Positions 1-8,244 of a stretch of 55,103 nt of DNA are shown here, piece after piece; the first letter of the stretch is position 1; each line of letters begins with the position of its first letter. The position numbers and the translations under genes are program-made. Source of the stretch: Streptococcus pseudopneumoniae (lineage in GTDB: Bacteria > Bacillota > Bacilli > Lactobacillales > Streptococcaceae). Under the pieces are notes generated by a model. It saw only the letters and a program-made list of their open reading frames with translations. It had not been told where the DNA came from and made no database searches. The stretch lies in assembly GCF_001073085.1 (NCBI RefSeq), contig NZ_JVFV01000017.1, positions 1-55,103 of the forward strand, written 5' to 3'.

Positions 1-64
1 ATTCTGAGGTTACTGTCTTATTTTTAACACTTTTTGATCCATAAAAGGGCATGCTAAAAAGAAG

Positions 65-93
65 AAGTGAGCCAAATTGATGGCTCACTTTTT
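65..93 (+). terminator. Intrinsic terminator of a gene left of the window
   Basis: A perfect 7-bp stem (GTGAGCC / GGCTCAC) with an 8-nt loop is followed by five T residues on the plus strand. It probably ends a plus-strand gene lying left of the window, convergent with the tRNA operon. No gene is visible in 1-158, which is chromosomal DNA outside the mobile element. Confidence 0.75.
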
Positions 94-133
94 GAATTGT
101 AAAAATTGTAGATGAAATTTTTAATGATAACCC

Positions 134-158
134 AAAAAGCCTTTAACCAAGGCTTTTT
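134..158. terminator. Terminator hairpin abutting attL
   Basis: A perfect 10-bp inverted repeat AAAAAGCCTT / AAGGCTTTTT sits immediately left of the 26-bp attL repeat. Read on the minus strand it is a classic terminator. It is a near copy of the hairpin at 9784-9808 next to attR. Before integration it would have stood just downstream of tRNA-Lys, so it is probably the original terminator of the 6S-tRNA-Lys unit. Confidence 0.7.
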
Positions 159-184
159 CCTGTTGATTTAGATGCCCCCTGCAG
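159..184. repeat. attL, 26-bp direct repeat
   Basis: The 26-bp sequence is identical to 9811-9836. It contains the last 12 bases of the tRNA-Lys gene (read on the minus strand) plus 14 bases of its downstream flank. With the adjoining hairpins, the similarity extends to about 51 bp with three or four differences. Beyond 184 the tRNA similarity stops at once, which marks the element boundary. Confidence 0.88.
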
Positions 185-185
185 T

Positions 186-260
186 CGATTTAGAGTTAAA
201 ATAAGTAAAAATGAGTAACAAAAATACTGATAAATCAAGGTTTTGCCACTCTCTAAATCG
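186..260. repeat. 10-bp inverted repeat inside attL arm
   Basis: CGATTTAGAG (186-195) and CTCTAAATCG (251-260) are a perfect inverted pair 55 bp apart. They lie just inside attL and resemble the GATTTAGAT part of the att core. They may be binding sites for integrase or excisionase; that role is an inference. Nothing coding is seen in 185-354. Confidence 0.5.
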
Positions 261-275
261 TATGTAAAAATAAAA

Positions 276-298
276 GGTAGAACAAAAGTAGAACAGAT
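276..298 (+). repeat. 23-bp internal end repeat (left), arm-site candidate
   Basis: A 23-bp sequence made of two spaced copies of GTAGAACA is identical to 9758-9780 at the other end of the element and in the same orientation. Paired direct repeats near both ends are typical arm-type integrase sites. The right copy overlaps the stop codon of the integrase gene. Confidence 0.6.
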
Positions 299-321
299 TA
301 TTATTTTTCTTCTTTATCACA

Positions 322-356
322 AAATCTCCCTACGGTAGTAAGGAGATTTATTTTTT
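322..356. terminator. Terminator hairpin after surface-exclusion gene
   Basis: AAATCTCC (322-329) and GGAGATTT (342-349) form an 8-bp stem. The T-rich run lies on the plus-strand side, while the gene that ends here (355) is on the minus strand, so its direction is not fully clear; it may work both ways or shield the gene from outside transcription. Confidence 0.5.
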
Positions 357-3057
357 ATTGTGATTTTTTGCGTTTACGGTATACAAGACCGATAGAAGAT
401 AAAGCTGTGATAATCGCAAGAGTAGCAGTATTAGTACGCTTTTCTCCTGTATTTGGAAGTTGTTTTTTAGGTTCTGCTTTTGCATTTGTAGCTTGTGCAG
501 GAGCTTGATATGTTTTATCGTCTATAGTTCCCACTGTCGCAACTACAACCTTATTTTGAGCCTTAGCATCCACAACATCAACTACTTTACCGTCAGCATC
601 AAGGACAGGTTTAACCTCTCCACCTGCGTTACGGATTTCTTCTGCTCTGTCTTTCAAAGCTTGCAAGCGTTGTTGTTCAGCAAGGTATGCGTCATGGTCG
701 GCTTTAAGTTGCTTGAAGTTCTCATATCTACGAGCCTTAGCTTCAGCGATACCCTCAAGACGAGCCAACTCTTCCTTAGCAGTCTCCAACTCAGCACGGA
801 GTACACCAAGCTTAGATTTAGCATCAGTAAGCTCTTTTTCTAAAGCCTTAAGGACTTCATCACGATTAGTAAGAGCAAGTTCAAGAACTGTATGAGTGTC
901 AGTAGCCTCTTTAGACGCTTCACGTTTACGAGCAAGGTCTTGACCAGCTGACTTACGAGCCAATACTGCTACATCATGAGCTTTAGTAAGTACTTCCAAC
1001 TCACCTTTGGCAGTGGCAAGAGATTGGTCAGCATTAGCTTGTTCAGCTTTAGCAGTCTCAAGAGCTGTTTTAGCATCAGCAAGAGCCTTAGCTTTGTCAG
1101 TAGCGTTTGATTTAGCTAGAGCAAGTGATTCCTTAGCAGTTTGCAAAGCTTTAGTGTCTTGTGCTAGTTTGTCTTTAGCATCAGCAAGAGCCTTTTCAAG
1201 TGCTGGAACATCAACCTTGTTACCGACTACGTTAGATAAGTTAGTACGAGCGTTAGCAAGAGCTGTTTCAGCGTTGGTGTAGGCAGTTTGAGCTGATTGG
1301 ACGGCTGATTTGGCTTCTTGAGAGGCTTTGAGGGCGTCGTCGTAGGCTTTTTGTGCAGTTTCAACTGCCTTAGCGTCTACCTTCTGAGTAGTTGTAGTTA
1401 CCTCTTTAGTAGGAGATAAAGTGAAACTAGTCTCATATTTTACCCCAAGCTGACTATAACCAAAACCTAGACCTACACCAAGATTGGTTTTATCGGTATC
1501 ACGGAAACCTAGAAGTGACAAAGCACCACTATATAGATCTTCGCTAGAACTTGTACTTGTTGCAGACATAACTGTCTGAACAATACCCTCATAAACAACT
1601 TGCTTGATTTGAGCCATAGTTGAAAGAGTACCTTTGCCTGCGTAATCTGGGATATTCTCTGCACGAATACCTAGTGCATCCAAGTTAAATTTAGCTGACT
1701 CTTTACCCATAGCTAACTTCTCAGATAAAGGTTTTGTGTAGTTTGGACTTGTCTTACCATCTGTCACTTTTTCAAAAGGATTTGCATAATGGTTAAACTG
1801 AGTAGCCAATTCAACAGAACTTTCACTAACTTTAAGAGGTGCAGTACCAACCTTAGCACGCAAATTGTTAACGATAGACGCTGCATACAAACTCAATTTA
1901 GTCGCTTGCTCTTTAGATAGGTGTTGGAAATCAACAATCTCTGTTGTGTCTGTGTCTTCAGAACCGTAAGCAATATCTTTACCTTTATAGAAATACTTAC
2001 CTGTAAAGTTATACCCACCTAGAGTATTGGCACTTACACCTGTCTTCTCGTCAGTATAAGGCTTATTGATTGCCTTCAAGACATCAAGAACATTACCCGT
2101 ACCATTAGCTAGGGCTTTAATTGCCTTAATATACTCATCAGACAAGGCTGGAGAGTAAGTTGCCTTTGGAACATCGTACATTGTTTCAGAAGTTGTAGTT
2201 GTTTCAGTAACACCTTGTTTAGCTACATCAAGAGCCGATTTAGCAGAAGTAACTGCCTTATCTTTGTTAGATTGGTCAGCTTTAGCATTAGCAAGGGCTG
2301 TAGTAGCTTGAGTGAGATTAGACTCAGCACTAGATACCCCAGTTTGAGCATCTTTGACAGCTTGGTCTTTGTTAGATTGAGCTTTTTTACCATTATCAAG
2401 GTTAGTCTGAGCAGTTTCTACTGCTTGAGTGTCTTCACTAACTTGACTAGTAAGAGTGGTTACCTCTTTTTCAAGTTGGGTGGTATCATTAGTAGATGAA
2501 AGAGCATCTACTTTTTTCTGAGCGTCAGCTACCTTATTAGCAGTATCAGTGGCAGTTTTCTCAGCATTAGATACTACCTTAGTTTGGTCAGCAACCTTCT
2601 CAGCCGTAGCTGAAACAGACTTATCAGCATCAGCTACAGTCTTTTCAGCCGTAGCAAGCTCATCTGCTCGCTTTTCAGCCTCGGCTTTTGCAGTTGCAAC
2701 CTTTTCAGGTGTAACCGACTTGGCTTCTTCTACTTTCTTAGTAGTTTCAGCGATAGTCTTTTCAGTATTAGCAATGTTTGCTTCAGTAGTTGAAACAACT
2801 TCCTTTTGCTTAGCTACATCCTGATTAGCCTTGTCAGATTCAGCCTTAGCCTCATCAACATCAGCTTGACTAGGAACTTTAGCAACTACCTCGTCCTTAG
2901 CAACTACCCTAGTTGCAGGCTCATTAACGGCTACTTCAGTCTCACTAGCAGATACCCCAGTAGATACCCCCAGAGCCGAGATTGCAAGCGTTGAAATAAC
3001 TGCGCCAGTACGCAATTTCTTAATGGTTCCGTGACCTTGTGTGTTTGATTCTAGCAT
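355..3057 (-). CDS. SEC10/PgrA-family surface exclusion protein, LPXTG anchored
   Basis: This 900-aa cell-wall protein has a signal peptide (about 1-37, ending VSA), a long Ala/Lys/Glu/Asp-rich coiled coil (about 50-300), a globular centre (about 305-565, with a CAP-like segment around VNNLRAKVGTAPLKVSESS), a second coiled coil (about 575-830) and a sortase signal LPNTG (867-871) followed by a hydrophobic segment and a basic tail. This layout and length fit PrgA/Sec10/Sea1 of enterococcal conjugative plasmids, which sit on the wall and block redundant entry of the same element. A ribosome site AAAGGAG lies 5 nt before the ATG. It is divergent from the Xre regulator at 3199. Surface exclusion is inferred from the family; adhesion is an alternative role. 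Confidence 0.82.
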   Translation of the reverse strand: MLESNTQGHGTIKKLRTGAVISTLAISALGVSTGVSASETEVAVNEPATRVVAKDEVVAKVPSQADVDEAKAESDKANQDVAKQKEVVSTTEANIANTEKTIAETTKKVEEAKSVTPEKVATAKAEAEKRADELATAEKTVADADKSVSATAEKVADQTKVVSNAEKTATDTANKVADAQKKVDALSSTNDTTQLEKEVTTLTSQVSEDTQAVETAQTNLDNGKKAQSNKDQAVKDAQTGVSSAESNLTQATTALANAKADQSNKDKAVTSAKSALDVAKQGVTETTTTSETMYDVPKATYSPALSDEYIKAIKALANGTGNVLDVLKAINKPYTDEKTGVSANTLGGYNFTGKYFYKGKDIAYGSEDTDTTEIVDFQHLSKEQATKLSLYAASIVNNLRAKVGTAPLKVSESSVELATQFNHYANPFEKVTDGKTSPNYTKPLSEKLAMGKESAKFNLDALGIRAENIPDYAGKGTLSTMAQIKQVVYEGIVQTVMSATSTSSSEDLYSGALSLLGFRDTDKTNLGVGLGFGYSQLGVKYETSFTLSPTKEVTTTTQKVDAKAVETAQKAYDDALKASQEAKSAVQSAQTAYTNAETALANARTNLSNVVGNKVDVPALEKALADAKDKLAQDTKALQTAKESLALAKSNATDKAKALADAKTALETAKAEQANADQSLATAKGELEVLTKAHDVAVLARKSAGQDLARKREASKEATDTHTVLELALTNRDEVLKALEKELTDAKSKLGVLRAELETAKEELARLEGIAEAKARRYENFKQLKADHDAYLAEQQRLQALKDRAEEIRNAGGEVKPVLDADGKVVDVVDAKAQNKVVVATVGTIDDKTYQAPAQATNAKAEPKKQLPNTGEKRTNTATLAIITALSSIGLVYRKRKKSQ

Positions 3058-3075
3058 GTAAACTCCTTTTGATAG

Positions 3076-3120
3076 TTTTATAGTCCTATTTTATCACATG
3101 TTGTAGTATTTTGAAACTAT
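3076..3120 (-). promoter_or_regulatory. Candidate promoter of the surface-exclusion gene
   Basis: On the minus strand TTCAAA and TAAAAT stand 16 bp apart, about 35 bp before the ATG. The 141-bp intergenic region is shared with the divergent Xre gene, so that regulator is the natural candidate to control it. Confidence 0.45.
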
Positions 3121-3198
3121 ATAACTGTTTTTTTCGCTTTTTAAGTAGTTTTTAAAGGACACAAATTTCAGTATGATAGGATTTAAAGAGGTACTGAG

Positions 3199-3534
3199 AT
3201 GACAAAAACGAACCTACAATCCTATATCAGCAAGCGAATCCGCCTACTGAGATTACAAAAAAATATCACCCAACAGCAACTAGAGGAGCTGGCGGACTTA
3301 CCGTTAAAATATACTTATAAATTAGAAAACCTTGAACCAAATATCAAAATCAAGACCCTTGAAAAAATCATGGATGCTCTGGATACAAATATAGAAAGTT
3401 TTTTTGACATTTCTCTGACAGAAAGTAATCCGCTGATAAATCAATTATTGTTTAAGCTGGAAAAATTAGCACCTAGTAAGCAAGAGAGGGTCACAAAACT
3501 TTTGATTGATTTCCTAGATGAGATAGAAAAATAA
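3199..3534 (+). CDS. Xre-family HTH regulator of the element
   Basis: The 111-aa protein has an N-terminal Cro/CI-type helix-turn-helix (about residues 8-68: QKNITQQQLEELADLP, then NLEPNIKIKTLEKIMDAL) and a short helical C-terminal part. It is divergent from the surface-exclusion gene and probably sets its expression or the element's excision and transfer. A TATGAT -10 element lies at 3172-3177 and an AGAGG ribosome site precedes the ATG. It has the same size and design as the regulator at 54316-54663, with shared NIKI-TLEKI-AL residues, although that one lies outside this element. Confidence 0.8.
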   Translation: MTKTNLQSYISKRIRLLRLQKNITQQQLEELADLPLKYTYKLENLEPNIKIKTLEKIMDALDTNIESFFDISLTESNPLINQLLFKLEKLAPSKQERVTKLLIDFLDEIEK

Positions 3535-3568
3535 GCCGAGTCACATATAGCATGACTTGGCTTTTTTA
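3534..3568. terminator. Terminator between convergent genes
   Basis: AGCCGAGTCA (3534-3543) pairs with TGACTTGGCT (3553-3562) and is followed by a T run on the plus strand. It separates the regulator from the convergent gene ending at 3573. Confidence 0.8.
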
Positions 3569-3572
3569 TATT

Positions 3573-4340
3573 CTATTTCAAGTAGTTATCAAATCCATTT
3601 CGCTCTCGTACGTCCTTGATAAAGCTCTCTATATTATCCCAATCCTCGTACTCATCAGCAATCCTAAATGTGTCAAGACGATTAGCTACTTGAGAAAATA
3701 TTTCGATGTTTTCTTCAGATTCAAATATCTTTTCAACAAGAGGAAGATATTCAATAGCTTTCGAGATAGTATCTAATTTGCTAGTAATTTCAAATAGATT
3801 ATCTTGTTCAGAGATACTCTTATAAAAGTGATCAATCCATACAATTAGAGCGTAGTCATTAATTTTAGTTTTCTTATTTGGGAACTCTACACTTTTTAAG
3901 CTTGATATTATGGAGTTTTTTAATGATTCCGCTCGTTTATCATCTGATAATACAGCTTTTGCCTTATTTTTTAAATCAAGTTTTTCTAATTTATTAGTGA
4001 TTATATTAGATACTTCTGTAATAATAGCTTCATTTTCCTTTCCTATTGCATCCACAATAGTCTCTGCAAATTTTTCTAATGCAGTAGATTTTTTGTTTAT
4101 ATTATCTTTGTCAAAGGAAGGAAAAATAGCTAAATAATTATTTTTAGAGACTACCTTACCAGACAACAAATTTTCTGCCGTCTTGTCGCTCATGTGAAAC
4201 TCTTCTACTAAATAAGCAATTTTAGCTTCATAATCTCCACTAATCTTTCGTTCATGTTTGAACCTTTTAAATTCTTCCATTTTGTGCATCAAATTAACTG
4301 TGACTGCAACAAGCATACGTTCTTCTTTTTTTTCTTCCAT
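3573..4340 (-). CDS. Unrecognised 255-aa element protein
   Basis: I do not recognise this family. The protein is soluble, Lys/Glu-rich and mostly helical by composition, with no signal peptide or membrane segment. An upstream ATG at 4349 exists, but its AAAGG ribosome site would touch it; the ATG at 4340 (MEEKKEERMLVAVTV) has the same site at a normal 9-nt distance, so I chose 4340. A segment around residues 30-65 (AKIAYLVEEFHMSDKTAENLL) could form a helix-turn-helix-like unit, but this is weak. It sits alone between terminators with its own strong promoter, the pattern of cargo, defence or maintenance genes on mobile elements. No function is assigned. Confidence 0.7.
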   Translation of the reverse strand: MEEKKEERMLVAVTVNLMHKMEEFKRFKHERKISGDYEAKIAYLVEEFHMSDKTAENLLSGKVVSKNNYLAIFPSFDKDNINKKSTALEKFAETIVDAIGKENEAIITEVSNIITNKLEKLDLKNKAKAVLSDDKRAESLKNSIISSLKSVEFPNKKTKINDYALIVWIDHFYKSISEQDNLFEITSKLDTISKAIEYLPLVEKIFESEENIEIFSQVANRLDTFRIADEYEDWDNIESFIKDVRERNGFDNYLK

Positions 4341-4368
4341 AGTAAACATCCTTTACACAAAAAAGTTT

Positions 4369-4405
4369 ATGTATCATTTTAGCATTAATACATTTTAAAC
4401 GTCAA
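4369..4405 (-). promoter_or_regulatory. Promoter with operator-like inverted repeat
   Basis: On the minus strand TTGACG (4400-4405) and TAAAAT (4376-4381) are separated by 18 bp. Inverted arms ATGTAT (4369-4374) and ATACAT (4388-4393) flank the -10 element, a placement suited to repression. It drives the unrecognised gene ending at 3573. Confidence 0.55.
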
Positions 4406-4750
4406 GATATTAATGGGTTTTATAAAAATTTAGGGTAAAACGTTTTCAATAAAAATCTTACAAAAATTTATTTTTTTTTGAACCAAATAATCTCGATAGA
4501 TAATAAATTATATTCCACTGAAAGTGCTATGTAGCAAGCTTTAAACAATGGTTTGAACAAACAAAAAAATCTTAAAAAAACCAAGAAAAATTATTACGTA
4601 TATTTTAAGTGAATTTAGGTAAAGTCTTGTCAGTTTTTATGGAATAATTAAGATGTGAGGTAGCTATCACACAATACATATCTTCAATAAATTTGAAAAG
4701 CCGTGAATTTTTTGATGTATTTAATAAAACGGTTAGAAAAGAGGTAGCCT
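4406..4750. other. AT-rich intergenic region before the transfer genes
   Basis: This stretch holds no convincing gene. It is very AT-rich with A and T tracts. TTGAAC and TAATAA, 17 bp apart near 4480-4510, are a possible plus-strand promoter for the operon starting at 4751, but they lie far upstream. An ORF at 4693-4902 overlaps the better-supported gene at 4751 and is rejected. Confidence 0.4.
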
Positions 4751-5047
4751 ATGGAAGCTACACAAACAACATTGCAAGGTCGCTTTATTGGCGCATCGGA
4801 AGTAAAAGACTATACATCTGGTCTCAGCACTGGTCAAACAAATTTGACTATCGGTGTACGAACTCCAGACGGTCGATTCAATCAAACAAATATCAAGGCT
4901 GATATGGTTAATGTATCTGATTTTACAACTTTATTTGACGAAAAAGTAGAAATTGTTCTTGAAGGTGTTTCTATCAATGCTTATAACAGTGGAAATCGTG
5001 CTGCGCTCTCAGTAAAAGCTAAGTCTGCTTTTATTGAGCTTGTTTAA
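4751..5047 (+). CDS. Small conserved-type transfer-region protein (98 aa)
   Basis: The 98-aa protein begins an apparent operon of four genes leading to the FtsK-like ATPase. It is rich in alternating beta-type sequence (GRFIGASEVKDYTSG, KVEIVLEGVSINAY), which could be a small OB or beta-barrel fold. In Tn916-type elements small proteins of similar size (DUF961 type, Orf22/Orf23) occupy this position, but I cannot confirm membership. A GAGG ribosome site stands 7 nt before the ATG. Confidence 0.65.
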   Translation: MEATQTTLQGRFIGASEVKDYTSGLSTGQTNLTIGVRTPDGRFNQTNIKADMVNVSDFTTLFDEKVEIVLEGVSINAYNSGNRAALSVKAKSAFIELV

Positions 5048-5096
5048 ATTATTAGGGGAGGTCTTCCTCCCTCTCATTGTATTGGAGGTTTAATTT

Positions 5097-5396
5097 ATGT
5101 TTATTTTAAATAGTTTACATGAAACGATTGATTTAAATTTATCATCATACCTTGATAGAAGTAAAAAACCTATCCTTTTCGATAATCACCCTATAAATCT
5201 TCCTAGGGATAATTTCTACAGCGGTCGTATCAGATTCTGGGTAACCGAGGATTTTTCCATAGATATAGCAGACTTTGTAGTTAATCAGGTTTATAAACAT
5301 GTCAAGGAAATACTTGAATTTTCTTATGATATTCATGATTCTTACGTAGATTTTAATTATCGAATGAGGGATCCTGAAAGCAAGGAGGAAAACTAA
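5097..5396 (+). CDS. Hypothetical protein (99 aa)
   Basis: The family is not recognised. It is a small soluble acidic protein without membrane segments, preceded by TTGGAGG 8 nt before its ATG. Its last base overlaps the ATG of the next gene, so it is translationally coupled with the membrane protein at 5396 and probably belongs to the mobilization module. Confidence 0.62.
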   Translation: MFILNSLHETIDLNLSSYLDRSKKPILFDNHPINLPRDNFYSGRIRFWVTEDFSIDIADFVVNQVYKHVKEILEFSYDIHDSYVDFNYRMRDPESKEEN

Positions 5397-5902
5397 TGAT
5401 TATTCTGTACTCTATTTCACTACTATTTATCCTATTGTTAGGGATTATGGCTCTTGTTATTTGGGGAATATATCAATTTGATAAAATATTCCTAAACCAA
5501 CTTTTCTTTAACTACTTAAACAATAAATATTCTCTTCCTAGAGAGTGGTCTAAGATAGGTAGTATCCAACAGAATATTTATTCTCTGTTACCTACGCTAG
5601 AACATTTAAAGGTTAAAGATCAAGTTAAACTTTCTGATAGTGGTGAATATCTAATAATTCAACTCGGTTCCAATATTTCATCAGAACAACAGCGTGAGAT
5701 TGAGAATATAGTAAAAGGAATTATTGCAAACCACGAAGTTTCTTATACTATTGATTACAGTCAAGTTGAGTTAGTAAACGGAGGGTGGTTTATTTTCTTA
5801 AAATTAGAAACTATTGAGGATGCTACCTTTAATCAGAATGCTAGAGCAACAGAACCTAAAATTCAGGAGGAATTTGACCTTGATGAAATCATTGAGCTCT
5901 AA
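5396..5902 (+). CDS. Membrane protein, TcpA N-terminal-like partner
   Basis: The 168-aa protein begins with a hydrophobic helix (about residues 1-26, IILYSISLLFILLLGIMA), then a soluble region of mixed helix and strand. The start is set by AAGGAGG just upstream. Its end overlaps the ATPase gene by 20 nt. In Tn916-family elements the coupling protein is one polypeptide of about 460 aa with an N-terminal membrane part; here this protein plus the 248-aa ATPase add up to about 416 aa. It is therefore probably the membrane half of a split coupling protein, by inference from position and size. Confidence 0.65.
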   Translation: MIILYSISLLFILLLGIMALVIWGIYQFDKIFLNQLFFNYLNNKYSLPREWSKIGSIQQNIYSLLPTLEHLKVKDQVKLSDSGEYLIIQLGSNISSEQQREIENIVKGIIANHEVSYTIDYSQVELVNGGWFIFLKLETIEDATFNQNARATEPKIQEEFDLDEIIEL

Positions 5903-6629
5903 AAATCCATTTCTAAAAGCTGGGGGCGGAACGCCAGATATAGATTTCATCCATCTTTTGTTGCTGGGGAGTAGTGGTGTTGGAAAATCTACGGCTGTAT
6001 TCGCTATCATCAATTATCTATACAATCAAAATCCTGCAAGTGAATTTATTATCTCTGAGATGAAGCAGTCTGATTATTTATTTGCAGAACATTTACCCAA
6101 TGTGTATTTAGGTGACAGAGCTATTTTAGCTATAGATGTAGCTTTTAATGAGATTGAGTTAAGAAAAAAGAATAGAGGAAGAGAAAAAACTCCCTACTAT
6201 CTTGTAGTAGAAGAATTAACTTCATTATTTGAATTAGCAGGAAAGTCTAAGAAAGAATATCAGGAGAAAATTAGAGTTATTCTTTATACTGGGAGGGCCT
6301 TTAATGTCAAATTATTAGCCGTTTCACAAGATCTGCTTGCTTCTGCACTAGGGGAGGGGTCTGCTCGGAATCAATTTTCTTTAGTCATTGCATTGGGGTC
6401 ACTGAGGTCATCAGTAACGAAGGGACTGTTTGAACTAGAGGAAGGACAAGAGCTACAAAAAAATTTACCCAAAAGATTTGGCTATCTTCAGCGTTTTGAT
6501 GATGGTTCTAATGTTATTAAAATTAAGGTTAAACAAGTACCTGATATAAATTTACTGAAGGGACGAGTTCTTGATATATTAGGAAAGTCTGCTAATGTTG
6601 CTGAGGCTGTTGACCCTGATTCACTTTAG
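5883..6629 (+). CDS. FtsK/TcpA-like coupling ATPase (248 aa)
   Basis: The protein has a Walker A motif (GSSGVGKST, about residues 24-32), a Walker B-like strand (YYLVVEELTSLFE) and an FtsK-type segment TGRAFNVKLLAVSQ. It would bring relaxase-bound DNA to a conjugation channel. I placed the start at 5883 (MKSLSSKNPFLKAG) because AGGAGG at 5865-5870 precedes it; the open frame runs further up to 5814 inside the preceding gene. It lacks its own membrane segments. Conjugative elements usually fuse the membrane and motor parts, so either this element uses two subunits or a frameshift split one gene. Confidence 0.78.
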   Translation: MKSLSSKNPFLKAGGGTPDIDFIHLLLLGSSGVGKSTAVFAIINYLYNQNPASEFIISEMKQSDYLFAEHLPNVYLGDRAILAIDVAFNEIELRKKNRGREKTPYYLVVEELTSLFELAGKSKKEYQEKIRVILYTGRAFNVKLLAVSQDLLASALGEGSARNQFSLVIALGSLRSSVTKGLFELEEGQELQKNLPKRFGYLQRFDDGSNVIKIKVKQVPDINLLKGRVLDILGKSANVAEAVDPDSL

Positions 6630-6937
6630 AGAATCAGATGGTCTTACAGCCTCGCCAGCTTTAGCTGGCTGTTATACGGGGGACATGTAAAGACCCCCGT
6701 TCCATTTGACCTTGTTCTAAAGCTATGTAAATTCCACTTTAGGGTAAAATACTCAATTCCCTTAAAATGCTGTTATATCAACGTTATTCTATAACTTTTT
6801 ATTTAGGGTGATTACTTCCTGAAACTGTGAGAGAATAAAAGCGTAGAAATTTCGCTACATTACAATAAATAGTTAACTAAAGCAATATTTTCCGCCCAGT
6901 TAACTTTCACTCTTTAGGCGGATAGAAAGAAAATAAA
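6630..6937. other. Non-coding region with oriT-like hairpins
   Basis: No gene is seen here. The region holds a hairpin GCCAGC-TTTA-GCTGGC (6654-6669), the G/C inverted repeat at 6676-6700, two AGTTAACT palindromes (6871 and 6898) and a TCCGCC / GGCGGA pair (6891-6922) just before the relaxase start. In Tn916- and ICEBs1-type elements oriT lies directly upstream of the MobT-type relaxase gene, so this is the likely place for it. Confidence 0.6.
6676..6700 (+). other. Candidate oriT hairpin
   Basis: ACGGGGG (6676-6682) and CCCCCGT (6694-6700) form a perfect 7-bp stem with an 11-nt loop. It resembles the G/C-run inverted repeat that holds the nick site in ICEBs1 oriT, and its position upstream of the MobT-like gene agrees. 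The nick position is not assigned. Confidence 0.55.
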
Positions 6938-8170
6938 ATGATTTGTAAAAATGAAATTGAAAAGTATCTTCAAAAAGATAACGACCATAACCCAGTCATT
7001 ATGACCAGTGTCGATGAAGCTACATTTGTCATCCAACCGACAGAAGATACTGTAGGAGAATATCCTGATAATTGGCATCAAATTGCTTTATCGCTGTCTG
7101 AAACAGTAGCAGAAAAGCTATCCCTCCCAGTTCTCTTTGGAAATTATATTCCACTAAAAATCCCACCAGCAGGTTATACAGAGGGATTTACCTTTCAGAA
7201 TCTCCCCTATTACTTTGCGATTGCTTGGCATCAGACTAATTTCACGATGGGAATTATCCTGAAATTTTCTGCATCGGCTTTGTCTCACTATAAAGCCTCC
7301 TATCAAGACTATTATAGTGAAGCAATTGACGTTCACAATATAGCACAACTGCTGTACGCTGACTATTATGATTTGCGCCTTTCTCGTATTGACCTTGCTG
7401 TTGATTACTTTAATTATCCAATGGCTGTCAATGACCTTTACCAAGGGTTAAAAATCAAAAAATATATTATCACCAATCATAAAGGACGTAAAAATATTTC
7501 TAACATTAGCGCTCAAGAAGTGAATGGTCAAGCGCAAACGATATATATTGGTAGCAAGAAAAAGAATGTAAATGCTCTGTTGCGGATCTATAACAAGTAT
7601 CAGGAACAATTAGACAATCAAGGTCGCTATATGCACTTAACTAAGTATTGCAATTCTTGGGTACGCATGGAGGCTTCCTATAAAGGTACTTATAGCAATC
7701 AAATTCTAACATTATTGCTTGCTATTGATAGCTCTCAAGATTTGAGCAAGCTCATTGTCAACAAAATGATTGATAAATATTGTTTTCATGATGCAGAGAC
7801 TGGTCAACTGTTGCCATTCACTAGTGATTTACTTAAAGGTTTTGGTATCTTCCCAGAGCTTGAATCCTTAAACTCCCGAAATAATGATTTATTAGCAACC
7901 ATTTCTTATTTGTTAAAAGGTAGCGGATTTTATCCACTTCTAAAGAAAATTGAGGAAATTTGGGGAGTAGAGGCTCGTAATCATTTTATTATTCGTTTAA
8001 TTCAAGAGTATGAGTGGAACTACATACCAAACCAAGATGTTGAGCTATGGCTTAACAAATTTGGATCAGAACTCTCTCAATTAAATTATAAAGAGTATTT
8101 TGAAGATAGTTTTAAGTTATTCTATCAAAAAAACAATATCACTCCGAAACGACCTAAAAACAAAGAGTAA
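6938..8170 (+). CDS. Rep_trans/MobT-family relaxase or replication initiator
   Basis: This 410-aa protein shows hallmarks of the replication initiation factor family (PF02486): LSRIDLAVDYFN (about residues 147-158) and IYIGSKKKN...LRIYNKYQEQ (about 204-230). Members such as Tn916 Orf20 and ICEBs1 NicK nick oriT and start rolling-circle processing of the element before transfer. The Shine-Dalgarno is weak (GAAAGAAAA), and a TCCGCC/GGCGGA hairpin lies directly upstream, so translation may be held low. It is separated from the ATPase by the putative oriT region. Confidence 0.8.
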   Translation: MICKNEIEKYLQKDNDHNPVIMTSVDEATFVIQPTEDTVGEYPDNWHQIALSLSETVAEKLSLPVLFGNYIPLKIPPAGYTEGFTFQNLPYYFAIAWHQTNFTMGIILKFSASALSHYKASYQDYYSEAIDVHNIAQLLYADYYDLRLSRIDLAVDYFNYPMAVNDLYQGLKIKKYIITNHKGRKNISNISAQEVNGQAQTIYIGSKKKNVNALLRIYNKYQEQLDNQGRYMHLTKYCNSWVRMEASYKGTYSNQILTLLLAIDSSQDLSKLIVNKMIDKYCFHDAETGQLLPFTSDLLKGFGIFPELESLNSRNNDLLATISYLLKGSGFYPLLKKIEEIWGVEARNHFIIRLIQEYEWNYIPNQDVELWLNKFGSELSQLNYKEYFEDSFKLFYQKNNITPKRPKNKE

Positions 8171-8244
8171 TATTGCTTGAAAAATAGTATAGGGATGATT
8201 TTCATCATCTCTAGCTATTATCTCATAAAAAAGGAGAATTTTCT

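Noticed and set aside
460..2994. Several plus-strand open frames inside the surface-exclusion gene
   Set aside because: They are antisense shadows of a low-complexity coiled-coil gene, lack ribosome sites and have unlikely composition.
4693..4902. 69-aa open frame before the transfer genes
   Set aside because: It overlaps the 98-aa gene in another frame, has no good ribosome site and no recognisable sequence.
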